From positions 7,936,001-8,000,000 of the forward strand of contig OZ199840.1 in assembly GCA_964304625.1 (NCBI GenBank): DNA of 64,000 nucleotides. Direction: 5' to 3'. Positions within the stretch are counted from its first letter, which is position 1, and each line of letters begins with the position of its first letter. Below are positions 25,242 through 36,040 of this stretch, one piece after another. This DNA comes from Kudoa neothunni. Its lineage: Eukaryota > Cnidaria. A program made the position numbers and the translations under genes. A model generated the notes under the pieces. The model was given only the letters and a program-made list of their open reading frames with translations, had not been told where the DNA came from and ran no database searches.

Positions 25242-26813
25242 TTAACAGCATACAATTGGGCATTTGCTAAGACATTCAGTGGAGTTGCAATAGTCTGGAC
25301 ATTTTGCTTGACCTCTAACAATTGCTTGTTCCATCTCTTCGGATTTTGGCGGGGAAATGTTATCCTTTGGTTTGTCAGTAGAAGAGGAATTTTCATTGTT
25401 ATTAGATGCTGACACAGGGCAACACTCTGAACGACATATTGCACTGCATTGTTGACCATAGCTTGCACACTCAGGAGGACAATTTAAATTTTGCGGTTGT
25501 TGCGTCATACCTGGACTTGGCATGTTCGAGTTTTGATTTGATGACATTGATGGGTCACAGCATGCTGCCGGGCACGCGGAATCGTTATTACAATTTGGAG
25601 AATTACATTGGGGTGGACAAGCCGTATTCAACAATCCTGCCTACAAGAAAAACTTAGTTTTCTACCACCAAAAAATCCTTGTTCTTACAGCTGTATCAAG
25701 GAAGGTTTTCAAAGATTGTAAAGAACAACACGAAGGATCACACATTGAATTACAGGATGGATTATTGTTACAATAATCTGGACATTGAGGCTGGATGATT
25801 TTACAATAGGATCTACTCAAAATCAAAATACTGGCATGGAGTTGATTCCAGTTTGAGGAGATTGCATCATAGGAGGAGGATTCATCGGTGCGCTTGGCAG
25901 AAGAGGCGGTTCATCTGAAATCGGTACAGGGGCTGTCATCGAGAAATGACCTTCACAGCATTGTGGGGTACATGATGGCGCACAACTCTGAGAGCATGGA
26001 TTAGGACAAGCCAATGTCCAACTATGAATTGTTCAATCGTAATGACAACAATCTTAAGCGCTACCTTCCTGTAGGCACCATATTTGATGGTCTTCTCGTG
26101 GTTGTTATTGGATATGCTGGTTGAGGTGTAGTTGTTATCTGGTCCATCTCGTAGTCTTCTTCAATGGGAGTAACATCTGGTTCATCTTGATTGTCATTGG
26201 CTTCGTGTTTACTCTTCGTTTTGGTTATTTTTCCTCGATGTTCATCTTTTTATAATAGTTTTATAAAAATTGAGTATTTGATAATCCTACCACTAGAACT
26301 AGAATCTTCAGATTCACTCTCTTTGTCATCGGACTCCTCTTCAGAATTATCATTGTTAGAACTCTCCTCTGAATCCGAGGATTCTAATAATAAATATTCG
26401 ATTCGAAATAATAAGATACACTTATAGTACCTTCTTCTGGGGATTCAGTTACGGGTTCTTCTTCATTATTTGTTTCTATTTGTTTTTTAATTCAGAAAAG
26501 TCAAAAAATCACACCTTCTTCTGCGACTTCATGTCGAGTAGAATCAGTGTTGGAGTTGTTTTCTTCACTTTCACCTATTCCACAACATACAAACATTGTT
26601 TTGTATGATATTTACCTTCATCCGCATCGGGGCTCACGGTTGTTGTCTTATGATTCTCATTCTTGATCTTTTCTAAATTCTAGTGAATTAAGTCACATTT
26701 CTATTTGTACGTTTAGTTGGTCCTTTTTTATTGTTTAGTGTTTTCAGATCGATAGCATGAAGTAAAATCAGATACAATGTAAAACAAAAAATCAGTCTTT
26801 TATGTTGAAACAT
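25242..26813 (-). CDS. Secreted acidic protein with five nematocyst cysteine-rich domains
   Basis: Likely a structural nematocyst-wall protein. Nine exons on minus: 26813-26711, 26672-26616, 26574-26515, 26475-26431, 26383-26291, 26245-26065, 26021-25832, 25790-25689, 25640-25242; 1230 nt, 409 residues, all in frame. Order: signal peptide (MFQHKRLIFCFTLYLILLHA); a Ser/Glu/Asp-rich region to about residue 179; then five CRDs. CRD1 (about 185-202) is canonical, CPNPCSQSCAPSCTPQCC. CRD2 (246-265) is C3C5C3C3CC, CRD3 (285-305) C3C4C5C3CC, CRD4 (331-351) C3C6C3C3CC and CRD5 (391-409) C3C4C3C3CC, the last ending the protein. Linkers are Pro/Met/Gln/Ser-rich. There is no Gly-X-Y stretch, so it is not a minicollagen. 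NOWA of Hydra also carries serial CRDs, but its C-type lectin and CAP/SCP domains are absent here. Role is inferred from the CRDs, signal peptide and minicollagen neighbours. Confidence 0.9.
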
Positions 26814-27677
26814 TTTATTTAACCCTCTCATGGGTATGTAAGAAAAGGAAGGAACAACGTCTCTAGGATTTCAACAAGTAGTAATTGAAATAAACTTGTC
26901 ACCTACGTAAAAGGACGCAGTTTGTCTTTCAAGGAGATATTCACAGTTTATTCAATATTTAATTAAATAAGATAATGAAATAAGGACATTCTTACTAGAT
27001 ATATCAATTATAACTATCTATGGATTTTAATGCATATTCGAAGACAACCCTTGGGGTATTCTTTATAAATTTCGGAAACTAATACAATATCTATAATTAA
27101 TGAAAACAGAATTAACATATTTTTTAAATAAGTCAGCAGTTTGAGCTTGTATATAAAAACTTATGTAGTTGCTGTAATATTAAAATATGATATCTAGTTA
27201 TTTAGGTTAATTTTGGGAGAATAAATTAAATTTTCATCACAGGATAGTCATATTTAAAAAAATAGCTAAAGTCAAGATATAATCAAAATTATTCATCATT
27301 TTAAAATACAATTAAGAGATACTATAAAAATGCATACAATATTTAAGACCAAATTTATTATTACAATTAAGTATACTTCAGCGTAAATATGGAGATTACA
27401 TAGTAAAAGCAATTCCGAGATGGAAAATTAATAAAACAAGCCTCCTAACACCATCGGGAATCAATAATACACAGTTAAACGCAAAAGAAACTATACTATG
27501 AAAGAAGTTTTAAAATAATTAAAAGAATGACATATAAAGTTACCTAGAACTCGCTATTCGTACACAAAAACCCGAAACTGCACAAAAACACACAATGAAT
27601 GAACCTACTATAATGTCCCTAATAGTAAGAAAAATGATAAAGCTACTATAAAATTTTTATTGAAATCTATTGACTGC
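26814..27677. other. Spacer between the five-CRD gene and minicollagen A
   Basis: About 860 bp of AT-rich sequence. It must contain the promoter of the CRD gene (minus) and the 3' untranslated end of minicollagen A (minus). TTTAACCCTCTCATGGG at 26818 looks like a piggyBac-family end but I found no partner. Confidence 0.6.
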
Positions 27678-28318
27678 TTAATGCTTATAGCAGCATGTTG
27701 GGTGGCAAGATGTAGTGCAACTTTTTGTGCATATATAAGGACATGGTGGAGGTGGTGGTGGGGGAGCAGGGGCACCTGGCAATCCTGGTGGGCCGGGTGG
27801 TCCAGGTGGTCCTGGAAGTCCTGGTTGCCCCATATTTCCTCTTGGTCCCATTGGTCCCTATTTATAGAACAAGCAATGAGATTATTTAACGAAGAAACGC
27901 AAAAAATGTTGGAAATGGAATGAAATAATTACTGAAACTCCGTTTGGTCCGGCTGGTCCAGCAGCTGCTCCTGGTTGACCTGGTGCACCGGCACCGCCAG
28001 GCAGTCCCATTGGTCCTGGGGGTCCAGGAGGTCCTGGTGGTCCTTGCGGTCCTGGTTGTCCAATTGGTCCTGGTGATCCTTGAGGTCCTGGTGGAGGTGG
28101 AGGAAGAGGAGCTGCACAACAAACTGGTGTACATAGTGGAGCGCATATTGCCGGACATCCATAATCACATACTTGAGGACTTCTTTTTTCTAAAAAATAA
28201 TTTTTGGCTTCAATAAATTTTCGATTCTGCAACCAATAAGATTACCCTTCAATCTTGGAAGCGATGCGAAAGTATATGAGATCAAGCAAGCAAGAATGGG
28301 GAGGGTGAACATAACCAT
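27678..28318 (-). CDS. Minicollagen A (nematocyst capsule wall)
   Basis: Short collagen that crosslinks through CRD disulfides to form the capsule wall of cnidarian stinging organelles (polar capsules in myxozoans). Three exons on minus: 28318-28246, 28189-27933, 27857-27678; 510 nt, 169 residues. Order: signal peptide ([18 protein letters not shown]), a short propeptide ending in the dibasic site KEKR before SPQ, N-terminal [21 protein letters not shown], a five-proline run, about 27 Gly-X-Y triplets, a seven-proline run, and C-terminal [21 protein letters not shown] ending in YKH. Both CRDs have the canonical C3C3C3C3CC spacing. The collagen region is interrupted once by an extra alanine (GAA-A-GPA) in exon 2. 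The intron between exons 2 and 3 falls on a triplet boundary. It runs away from minicollagen B with 272 bp between start codons. Which minicollagen group it belongs to needs an alignment. Confidence 0.95.
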
Positions 28319-28590
28319 TTTCCTAAATTGTATGCGCTTGGTGTCAAGTCCGCTTAAAAGTTATGTAAATAAAAATTGTGAGAATCCTTAAACGTAGACG
28401 AATGCAAGCACAATAATTTGGAGCGTCTTTACATTCAAATGTTATTATCTACATGGTTATGGTGCAAGTTTGGCAATTGTTTTCAAATCTCTAGTGGTTA
28501 TATTTAATTTTGTTATTAGAGTAATTGAAATGTTGGATACATTCTACAGGGTGTTGATTTCCATTTAAATTGGTTGACGCAAAGTAGCAA
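28319..28590. promoter_or_regulatory. Shared divergent promoter of the two minicollagens
   Basis: Only 272 bp separate the start codons of minicollagen A (minus) and B (plus), so the control sequences of both must overlap or lie close. The stretch is AT-rich; I see no certain TATA box or named binding site. Co-expression in capsule-forming cells is an inference from the arrangement. Confidence 0.6.
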
Positions 28591-29339
28591 ATGGAAAAAC
28601 ATCTGAAATATTTTTTCATTTTGTATATATGTTTTAGAAACACCTTAGGATTAGGTAAAATGATTAATTACAATTTTTTTATTCAATTTTTCGAACAGAT
28701 AGACGATCTCCTCAGTTATGTGGTTATGGCTGTCCATCTAGTTGTCATCCGATGTGCCTTCCATCGTGTTGTACCGCGGGGGGACCTTCTTCAAGTGCTG
28801 TATTGGTTTCTGGTCCACAAGGACCACCTGGACCTCCAGGGCCACCAGGAATCCCAGCTCCACCTCCATTACCGCCTCCCCCTCCGCTACCGGCTCCAGC
28901 AGCAACATCATGCCCTCCCATCTGTATAACAACCTGCATTAAAAGTTGTCCCCTAAAGTGTTGTGCTCCCCCAGCTCCCCCTGCACCAACTCCTGTGTTG
29001 CCACCATGCAATCCTATTCAGTGTACCCAAGTTATGCCGAACGTCTGCAACCCTTCGTCATGTATACCTCCTCCAATGCCAATTGTTTCTCCTACTCCTA
29101 TTGTGATGTGTGGAGCAAGACCGTGTGTTCCACCACCACCACCACCACCTCCACCTCCACCTCCTCCCCCAAATTCTGCGTGTATTACGTACTTATGTGA
29201 ACCACAACCAGTTGCATCCCCGCCACCACCTCCACCCCCTCCTCCTCCGCAGCCAGTACCTTGTAATCCATGCCCAATTCCAATAAAACCGATATGTTCG
29301 CCTCAAGGATGTATAAGCCCTCCAAATATTTGCTGCTAA
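28591..29339 (+). CDS. Minicollagen B with extended proline/cysteine tail
   Basis: Second capsule-wall minicollagen. Two exons, 28591-28654 and 28699-29339; 705 nt, 234 residues. Order: signal peptide (MEKHLKYFFILYICFRNTLG), dibasic RR before SPQ as in minicollagen A, N-terminal CRD CGYGCPSSCHPMCLPSCC, a very short collagen of five triplets ([15 protein letters not shown]), proline-rich linker, a second canonical CRD CPPICITTCIKSCPLKCC, then an unusual tail of about 115 residues. The tail has proline runs of 14 and 10 and 14 cysteines, mostly as CX4C pairs: CNPIQC, CNPSSC, CGARPC, CITYLC, CSPQGC, plus CNPC and a terminal ICC. Typical minicollagens end soon after the second CRD, so this is a fusion-like or extended form. 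The gene is intact, with no internal stop. Confidence 0.93.
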
Positions 29340-30783
29340 TTTTTTGGAGACTTTACTTAGTGAAAACTAGATCCGTATATTATGGTTTTAAATGAACTCA
29401 ATCTATATTTTGTATGTGGTGATATTATACCATAACTTTGTTGGCTACCAATATTATAATGCTAATTGTGCCTTCATTCAAGAAATTCTGTTTTGCATCA
29501 TAAAGTAATAACTTTGTAATAATAGATTTTGGCTCATATGAAAATCTATTTTAAATAAGTTTCCCAATTTTTTTAAAATGATAACGTAAAACTTATATAT
29601 TTTTATTTTTATTAAAAATCAGCTATCAAAAATAAGACAAAAATATTTTTCAAATGTGTGTTCTCTACATTTTTTAATTTTTATTCAACTAATAAATATA
29701 TCATCATGCAATTATAATGATTATTATTATCAAAATTTATTTATTTATTATACAATCGTAAAATGATAAAGGCAGAATCAAATTTATTATTCATGAACAC
29801 ATCTATTCGGTATATTTCAATTTCATGGATACATTTTAGATTTTTATAATTTCTTGTATGAGAAAATGTTCCATTATCTATAATGTATAACTTTTTTAAA
29901 CAATAAAATTCTGTGAATACTTATAAAAAAGAATAAATGAAATTTAAAATATAGTTAAAAGCTATAATGTAATGATTTTTTGTTTAAACAAATCCGTTAT
30001 GAAGAATTTTAATTAATTCAACTGCGATCTTCCTTACCGTTGAATTTTTAAATTTTAAGTTTCTATTGATCCCATCAAATTAATCCCTTGTGTGCAATTT
30101 TGACTATAATTGCTTGTGTCCTATTACTCCGCCTTAAAGGATCTGGAATAATTTAATATAAAGTGTGTGTAAGAAATAAACTTTTTCTAGCGCATGAAAA
30201 TGAGAGCTGCGTAGATTTATAATTGATATTGCGTACGCGCAAATTACTTTAGGAATAAATAAGTATCCACAAATAAAAACGGTTATGTAAACAAACGGTA
30301 AAACGTAATAAATGCAATTATTGATTTAAAACTAATTTATTATGAACAAAATATTGTATGTAAAGTAAAAATTTTCGTCTATTTATGTAAGGATTCTAAA
30401 AGGATTGATATAACTATGTTTTAAATAAATTATATTCTATGGATTTTAAAAATAATTTTACAGTTAATATAAGATTTTTTGTAAGTAAACTATTATCCAA
30501 TTCGGTTACTACAAGATCAGCTCAATCAAAATAATAAAAAATTGATAACATACGATAAATGGATTCAGTAAAATAAATGTCTACATTAAAACGAAAATAT
30601 TACATTTATAATTAAAGTCCACGCAAGCGAAAAAAGTTTTTCTTGATATTCGAGTATACCATTTGGTTTCTAATAGCTATAATCATTTTTATATAATTAA
30701 TATAAAAAAATTTGTAATAAAAATTGGGGTTAAACTACAGTTTGTAATTGTAATGGTGTACAGTCGTAATCGTTCACGTTTAA

Positions 30784-31011
30784 CCCTTAAGAGCTAACCA
30801 TTGGATTCGAGCGTCGACCATTCTATTATTTTGTTGTGAAACTTGGTTTATTTTGTGTACTTTTGCCAAAAGTTTAATTAATTAATTTTATTATATTAGT
30901 CGGTAGATCATGCTTTTTTTAAAGTAGTTAAAATTCTTGCGAATATCAATAAAATTTATTAACCGAATAATACATAGGTGGGCGCGTGGAGTCCATGGTT
31001 ATTATTTAAGG
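30784..31011. mobile_element. piggyBac-like MITE, 228 bp
   Basis: Flanked on both sides by TTAA (30780-30783 and 31012-31015). Left end CCCTTAAGAGCTAACCATTG and the reverse complement of the right end CCCTTAAATAATAACCATGG are clearly related. It has no coding capacity. Confidence 0.7.
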
Positions 31012-31875
31012 GTTAATTTAAGAAAATAACTTTTTACGTTATACTTATTTTCCTCACTTTCAAGTACGCCTAATAAGTTACAAACAACCCTAACCATAAA
31101 AAAATGTTTTTGTCTAAAATACAAAAATCTGCCAAATCACTTATTACTAATTAGGTGTACTCCAGCGAATTCCGAAAAATTTCAACTTTATTAGTAAATA
31201 AGCTTATTAATGATTTTTTGAAGCTATGAAATATTTCTGTGTTAAGAAAAATCTTTCCCGCGCTGGCATTTGAAATTGTGGCAGATATTTTTCTTAAATA
31301 TCTAGACGTCTGCCGACACCAAATTCACATTCATAAGGTTCATGGGAGGTATAACTAATAATTGAATATAACTACATAATTTTTAACTGAAATAGTATCT
31401 AAATTAATAAGATCAATTCTAATTACGCAGTTATTTACAAAAAAATTGGCATATAAACAACAAAAAAGTCAAAATTTACGAACTTCTAATAGGTAGAATG
31501 CATAAAATTTAAATAAATAATTTAATAATCAATTAAATAACTTTTTAATTAGAAAAATTATATTTATTATCCCCTTTTTCTCTCACACGAACTTAACCCA
31601 ACTATCACTGTATACACCACTCACATTCGTATTTTATTTTTAAAATAACTCTTATCTAAATTCAATTGGTTTTTACCTCCTCCAAAAGAGGGCATAACCT
31701 TTCTAAATTCTGTCAATATTTCGCGCAGGCGTGTGAATCATTTGATTAAATATTTTCTTATTCTGTTTTTCAATATATTTACAACATTTAAACTTTAAAG
31801 TAACTTATATTTCCTCTGGAAATGTGTAAATCACAATATCTAACGGAATACAACATTCGTCAAAAGAAAAGGCGC

Positions 31876-31905
31876 GGGATAATTGCGCGCAAGCGCAATT
31901 ATCCC
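31876..31905. promoter_or_regulatory. 12-bp perfect hairpin upstream of SMC4
   Basis: GGGATAATTGCG and its exact complement CGCAATTATCCC are separated by six bases (CGCAAG). It lies about 100 bp before the SMC4 start codon, in a locally GC-richer patch. It could be a protein-binding palindrome or part of the 5' untranslated RNA; function is unknown. Confidence 0.6.
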
Positions 31906-32007
31906 AATTGTGATATCAAGATAGCGCTGTACAAAGATAAGGTAACGTGTGTCGACAACTCTAATCGGCCATACTAACTCAATTAATTAATTTACACGAG
32001 TAGGTGA

Positions 32008-35000
32008 ATGGATTTATTTGAAGAGAAAACAGAGCGTTTAATTATCTCTCACATTGTGAATGAAAATTTTAAGTCATTCGCAGGGATTCGAAAGTTAGGT
32101 CCATTTCACAAATCGTTTACATCGATAGTTGGTCCGAATGGGAGTGGAAAGTCGAATGTGATCGATTCCATATTGTTCGTTTTTGGATACAGATCTAGTA
32201 AAATAAGATCGAAAAAGTTGTCTCATTTGATTCACAAATCTGAAAATCACACCGAATGTAAACAATGCACAGTGTCCATTCATTTTTCGAAGATTGATGA
32301 GGCCAACAACGATGAAGTTTTGGATAGTTTTGTGATATCAAGAACCGCACGCGTTGATAACACCAGCGATTATTATATCAACCACACTAAACGAATAACA
32401 TTCAAGGAAATCCAACAGCTGTTGTTGTCTTATGAGATAGACGTTGAACACAATAGATTTTTGATTTTGCAGGGTGAAGTTGAACAGATTTCGTTGATGA
32501 AACCAAAAGCGGCCAACGAACATGATGATGGTATATTGGAGTATCTTGAGGATATAATCGGTAGCAACAAGTTTATCGAACCAATCAACACAATAAAAGG
32601 TCAAATGGAAGAGTTAAATGATTTGCGCGCGGAAAAGTACAATCGTGTGAAAGTGACTGAGAAAGAGAAAACCAGCTTAGAACCGGCTAGAAAGAAAGCG
32701 CTGGAGTATGTGGACAAGGAGAAGGAAAGAAATCGTATCAAGTCGCTGATTCTACTTGGCAAAATTAGTCAAATTGAGCAAGACAATGATAAATTGCTCA
32801 CCAAGAAAACCACTCTAGACGAGCAACTTTCTCAGGTGACCGGCAGCAAAGAGAATTATGAGGGTGAATTAGCCCAAATCAACAGCCGTATAGACAATAT
32901 CACAAGCGAATTGGATCCGTTGTCCAAAACAACCGATCAACTTAAACGCAAAATAGTACAGCTGGAAAAAGATCATACCAAACAACTCCAAGAAGAGAAA
33001 TATCTGAATGATCGGGTGGAAGAGTTGGAAGTGGAGATCAAGGAGGCAATCGATAAAAAGACCGAACTTTCCAACAGTTACGATAAGATCAATGAAACAC
33101 TAGACACTTTGAACAGCTCTAAAGATAAGTTACAGGAGGAGTTAAGACAGTACGAGGAAACCTACAACACATTGATGATTGATGTGAAAAAAAGCACAAA
33201 GGATCTCACCAAAGAGAAAGCAGAGTTGGATGAGGTTATTCTAAAGAAGAATGAAGAGGTCAATAAAATTCAACAAGAGATTGACAACCTTAAGTGTGAA
33301 GTTGAAGAGTTGAGGTCGAATGAAAAAAATGTGATGGCACAGATCAAACAACGTGAAGCCCAGATTAAATCTATTGACCAGTTCCTAAGAGAGAAGTAAT
33401 TTTGCTATGATATTGCTAGTGTATGGATTGTATAGTGAAAACAACGACAAACTGAAACAGATTGAAGCCGAAAAACAACAGCTTGATGATTTCAAACAAC
33501 AATTGGAACAAATTAAAGCAGATGAAGCTAATTTGGTTGCAACCTACAAAGAAAAACACAGCTCATTCGAGAGTATTAAAGCGCAGAGAAACAGCTCCAA
33601 ATTCAAAAACAAAATAATTGAATCGTTGCTAAAAGCTCAAAGCAAAGGGGAGATTAAAGGGATTTTTGGAAGAATGGGCGATCTTGCATACATTCCTCCC
33701 CAATATGATTGTGCTGTTAGTACTGCTTTCCCCTCGTTGGACAATGTACTTGTGGAGAATATTGATGTAGCCAGAAATTGTGTGGAATTTCTCCGAAGTA
33801 ACAACCTAGGAACATCCACTTTCATCTGTCTTGATAAAATGAAAACATGGCGTTCCCGAGTGGAACAAACAAAGTCAAACTTTTCAACGTATTCCTTTGA
33901 TGTTGTGGAATTTATAAATATTGAAATTTATTTTTAGGCCCAACAACGTTCCACGATTGTTCGATTTGATTGAGTTGGTCGATCGCAAATTCGAAACAGC
34001 CTTCTATTTCATCATGAGAGATACTTTGGTAGCTAAATCAATGGAGGAAGCCACTTCTATCGCTTTTCAGGTTGAATCTTAATAAAAATGATCGAACCGA
34101 GATCATTTTCTAACTTGTTTTTATTAATTTAGAAGAAACAACGATGGAGAGTGGTAACTTTGGCTGGAGAATTGGTCGAAAAGTCAGGCACAATGAGTGG
34201 TGGTGGCTCCCGTAAAACCACTGGACGAATGTTAACCACCCATGACAAAAATAACAACAAACAGGGAAAGGGCAGAAATCCAAGAAGACTTAGTGACCTA
34301 GATGTGCACAAAATGGAAATCGAAATCAACTCACTCAAATCTCAAATCACTGATATAAAGGCTGAAAAGTCTAGATTGATCTCATCGGTTGATTCACTCG
34401 CAAAATCAATACCCAAACAAGAAACCAATCTACAGAAAATCTATATGGAGATTGATGCATCCAAGAATGAGTTGGTTGAATTGAGAGATCAACTGGAAAA
34501 GCTGTCTGTTGAACTTGAACGAGCGAAACCAGATCAACAAAGTATGGATCAACTCAAGAACACTATCGCTAAGAAGAATCAACTTTTCGACAAAGCCAAT
34601 ACATCGCTGGAAAAAGTCAAATCAAAAGCGGGTGCTGTTAATGATCAGATCGCCACTATTTCCAACAAAATTCTTCAACAAGTTCAGTTTAAAATCAACT
34701 CAGTTTCTAGACTCATCGAACAAGTTTCCTCTGAAATCTCGAAGAATAATGCTATTATCTCCAACAACAAAAAACAGGACGACAAACTTCAAAAAACTCT
34801 CCAGGATTTAAACAAAGAACACTCCAAATGTGATCAAAAGTTGAAAGTGATCTTACGAAAAAAATCACAGAACAATAACATCGACAATCAAACTACCATA
34901 CTGTATGAGGACCAACTGGCTGATATGAAGCAACAACTCGGCGATAGTGAACAAACGCTCGAACAACACAAACTCAACCTAGCTCAACTTCAAAATACCG

Positions 35001-36040
35001 CCACTAATCTACAAACCGAAATAGAACAGCAGAAAATTAAAATCGTCGATACGCGCAATGATTTGGATAAAATTTCTTCTCAATGTTCCATTGCCACGCA
35101 TCAAATTGCTTCCATACAAAAAGAATTAGAGCAATTGAATATTGCTCATGAAGATGTTGCAGATTGGCAACAACATGTCTCGTCTGCACATCTGCTTCAT
35201 GATCAACTGGCCGATTTGGATCAGTATCTTAAAACTAATCAAGTCAATCTACAAGTTATTGATGAGTACAACAGTAAAATGTCTATCTACATGGAACGAG
35301 TCGCAGAACTTGAAGAAATCACACAACAACGAGATAAATATCGTGTCGAATTGGATGCTTTGTACAAGGAACGTTTGAATTCGTTTATGGATGGATTCGC
35401 TGTGATCAACTCCAAACTCAAAGAATTCTACCGATTAATCACTCTTGGTGGAGATGCCGAATTGGAATTTGTTGATAGTTTAGATCCCTTTGTAGAAGGT
35501 GTTGTCTTTAGGTAGGGCGAAGAATAATGAAGAAATTATTGCGTTGTTCATTCAAATGTTTTTTTATTAATGTTGTATTTTTAGTGTGAGACCACCAAAT
35601 AAAAGTTGGAAGGTAATCGGTAATTTGTCCGGCGGAGAAAAAACTCTGAGTTCGCTTGCATTGGTAATCTTTTCACCTACGCTAAAAGCGATGCTACTAT
35701 TTGTGTCTAACATGGTTGGTTGTATAGGTGTTTGCACTACACTACTATAGACCATCTCCTTTTTATGTTATGGATGAAATTGATGCTGCGCTTGATTTCA
35801 AAAATGTTTCCATTATAGCGAATTACATCAAGGTTAGAATTGTCTTATAATGATTCTTTCTTCCGTTAGAATGTAATTGTGTCGTTTCTGTAGGAACGTA
35901 CAAAAAATGCCCAATTCATTATTATAAGTCTTCGTAACAATATGTTCGAACTGGCAAACGTTCTTGTGGGAATTTATAAGACGGATAATTGTACAAAGTC
36001 GATTGCAGTGGATCCCTTTAAAATGATCACTATTGAATGA
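32008..36040 (+). CDS. SMC4: Condensin core ATPase subunit SMC4
   Basis: Partner of SMC2 in condensin, compacting chromosomes in mitosis. Seven exons: 32008-33395, 33436-33888, 33938-34070, 34133-35511, 35585-35663, 35728-35832, 35894-36040; 3684 nt, 1227 residues, slightly shorter than vertebrate SMC4 (about 1288). The N-terminal ATPase half has Walker A GPNGSGKS at 42-49 and [20 protein letters not shown], which is SMC4-specific wording, plus the Q-loop context [10 protein letters not shown]. Then come coiled coil, hinge ([20 protein letters not shown] to [13 protein letters not shown]), [20 protein letters not shown], and a second coiled coil. The C-terminal half has the signature [17 protein letters not shown] and Walker [14 protein letters not shown], with [15 protein letters not shown] near the end. 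Introns are 40-73 nt. The long N-terminal exon contrasts with the crowded small exons at the 3' end. No frame break. Confidence 0.98.

Larger units (their letters stand above)
29340..32007. other. Intergenic region between minicollagen B and SMC4
   Basis: About 2.7 kb of AT-rich sequence. It contains a 228-bp piggyBac-like miniature element at 30784-31011 and a strong hairpin at 31876-31905 just upstream of SMC4. I saw no gene. Confidence 0.6.

Noticed and set aside
28745-29011. Long open frames opposite the minicollagen repeats on the other strand
   Set aside because: Gly-X-Y and proline repeats create open frames on every strand. The frames lacking signal peptides, CRDs and phase-matched exons are shadows of the real genes.
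27678-29339. Ordinary fibrillar or cuticle collagen genes
   Set aside because: Too short, with canonical nematocyst CRDs at both ends of the collagen and polyproline caps; not fibrillar, and nematode cuticle collagens lack this C3C3C3C3CC pattern.
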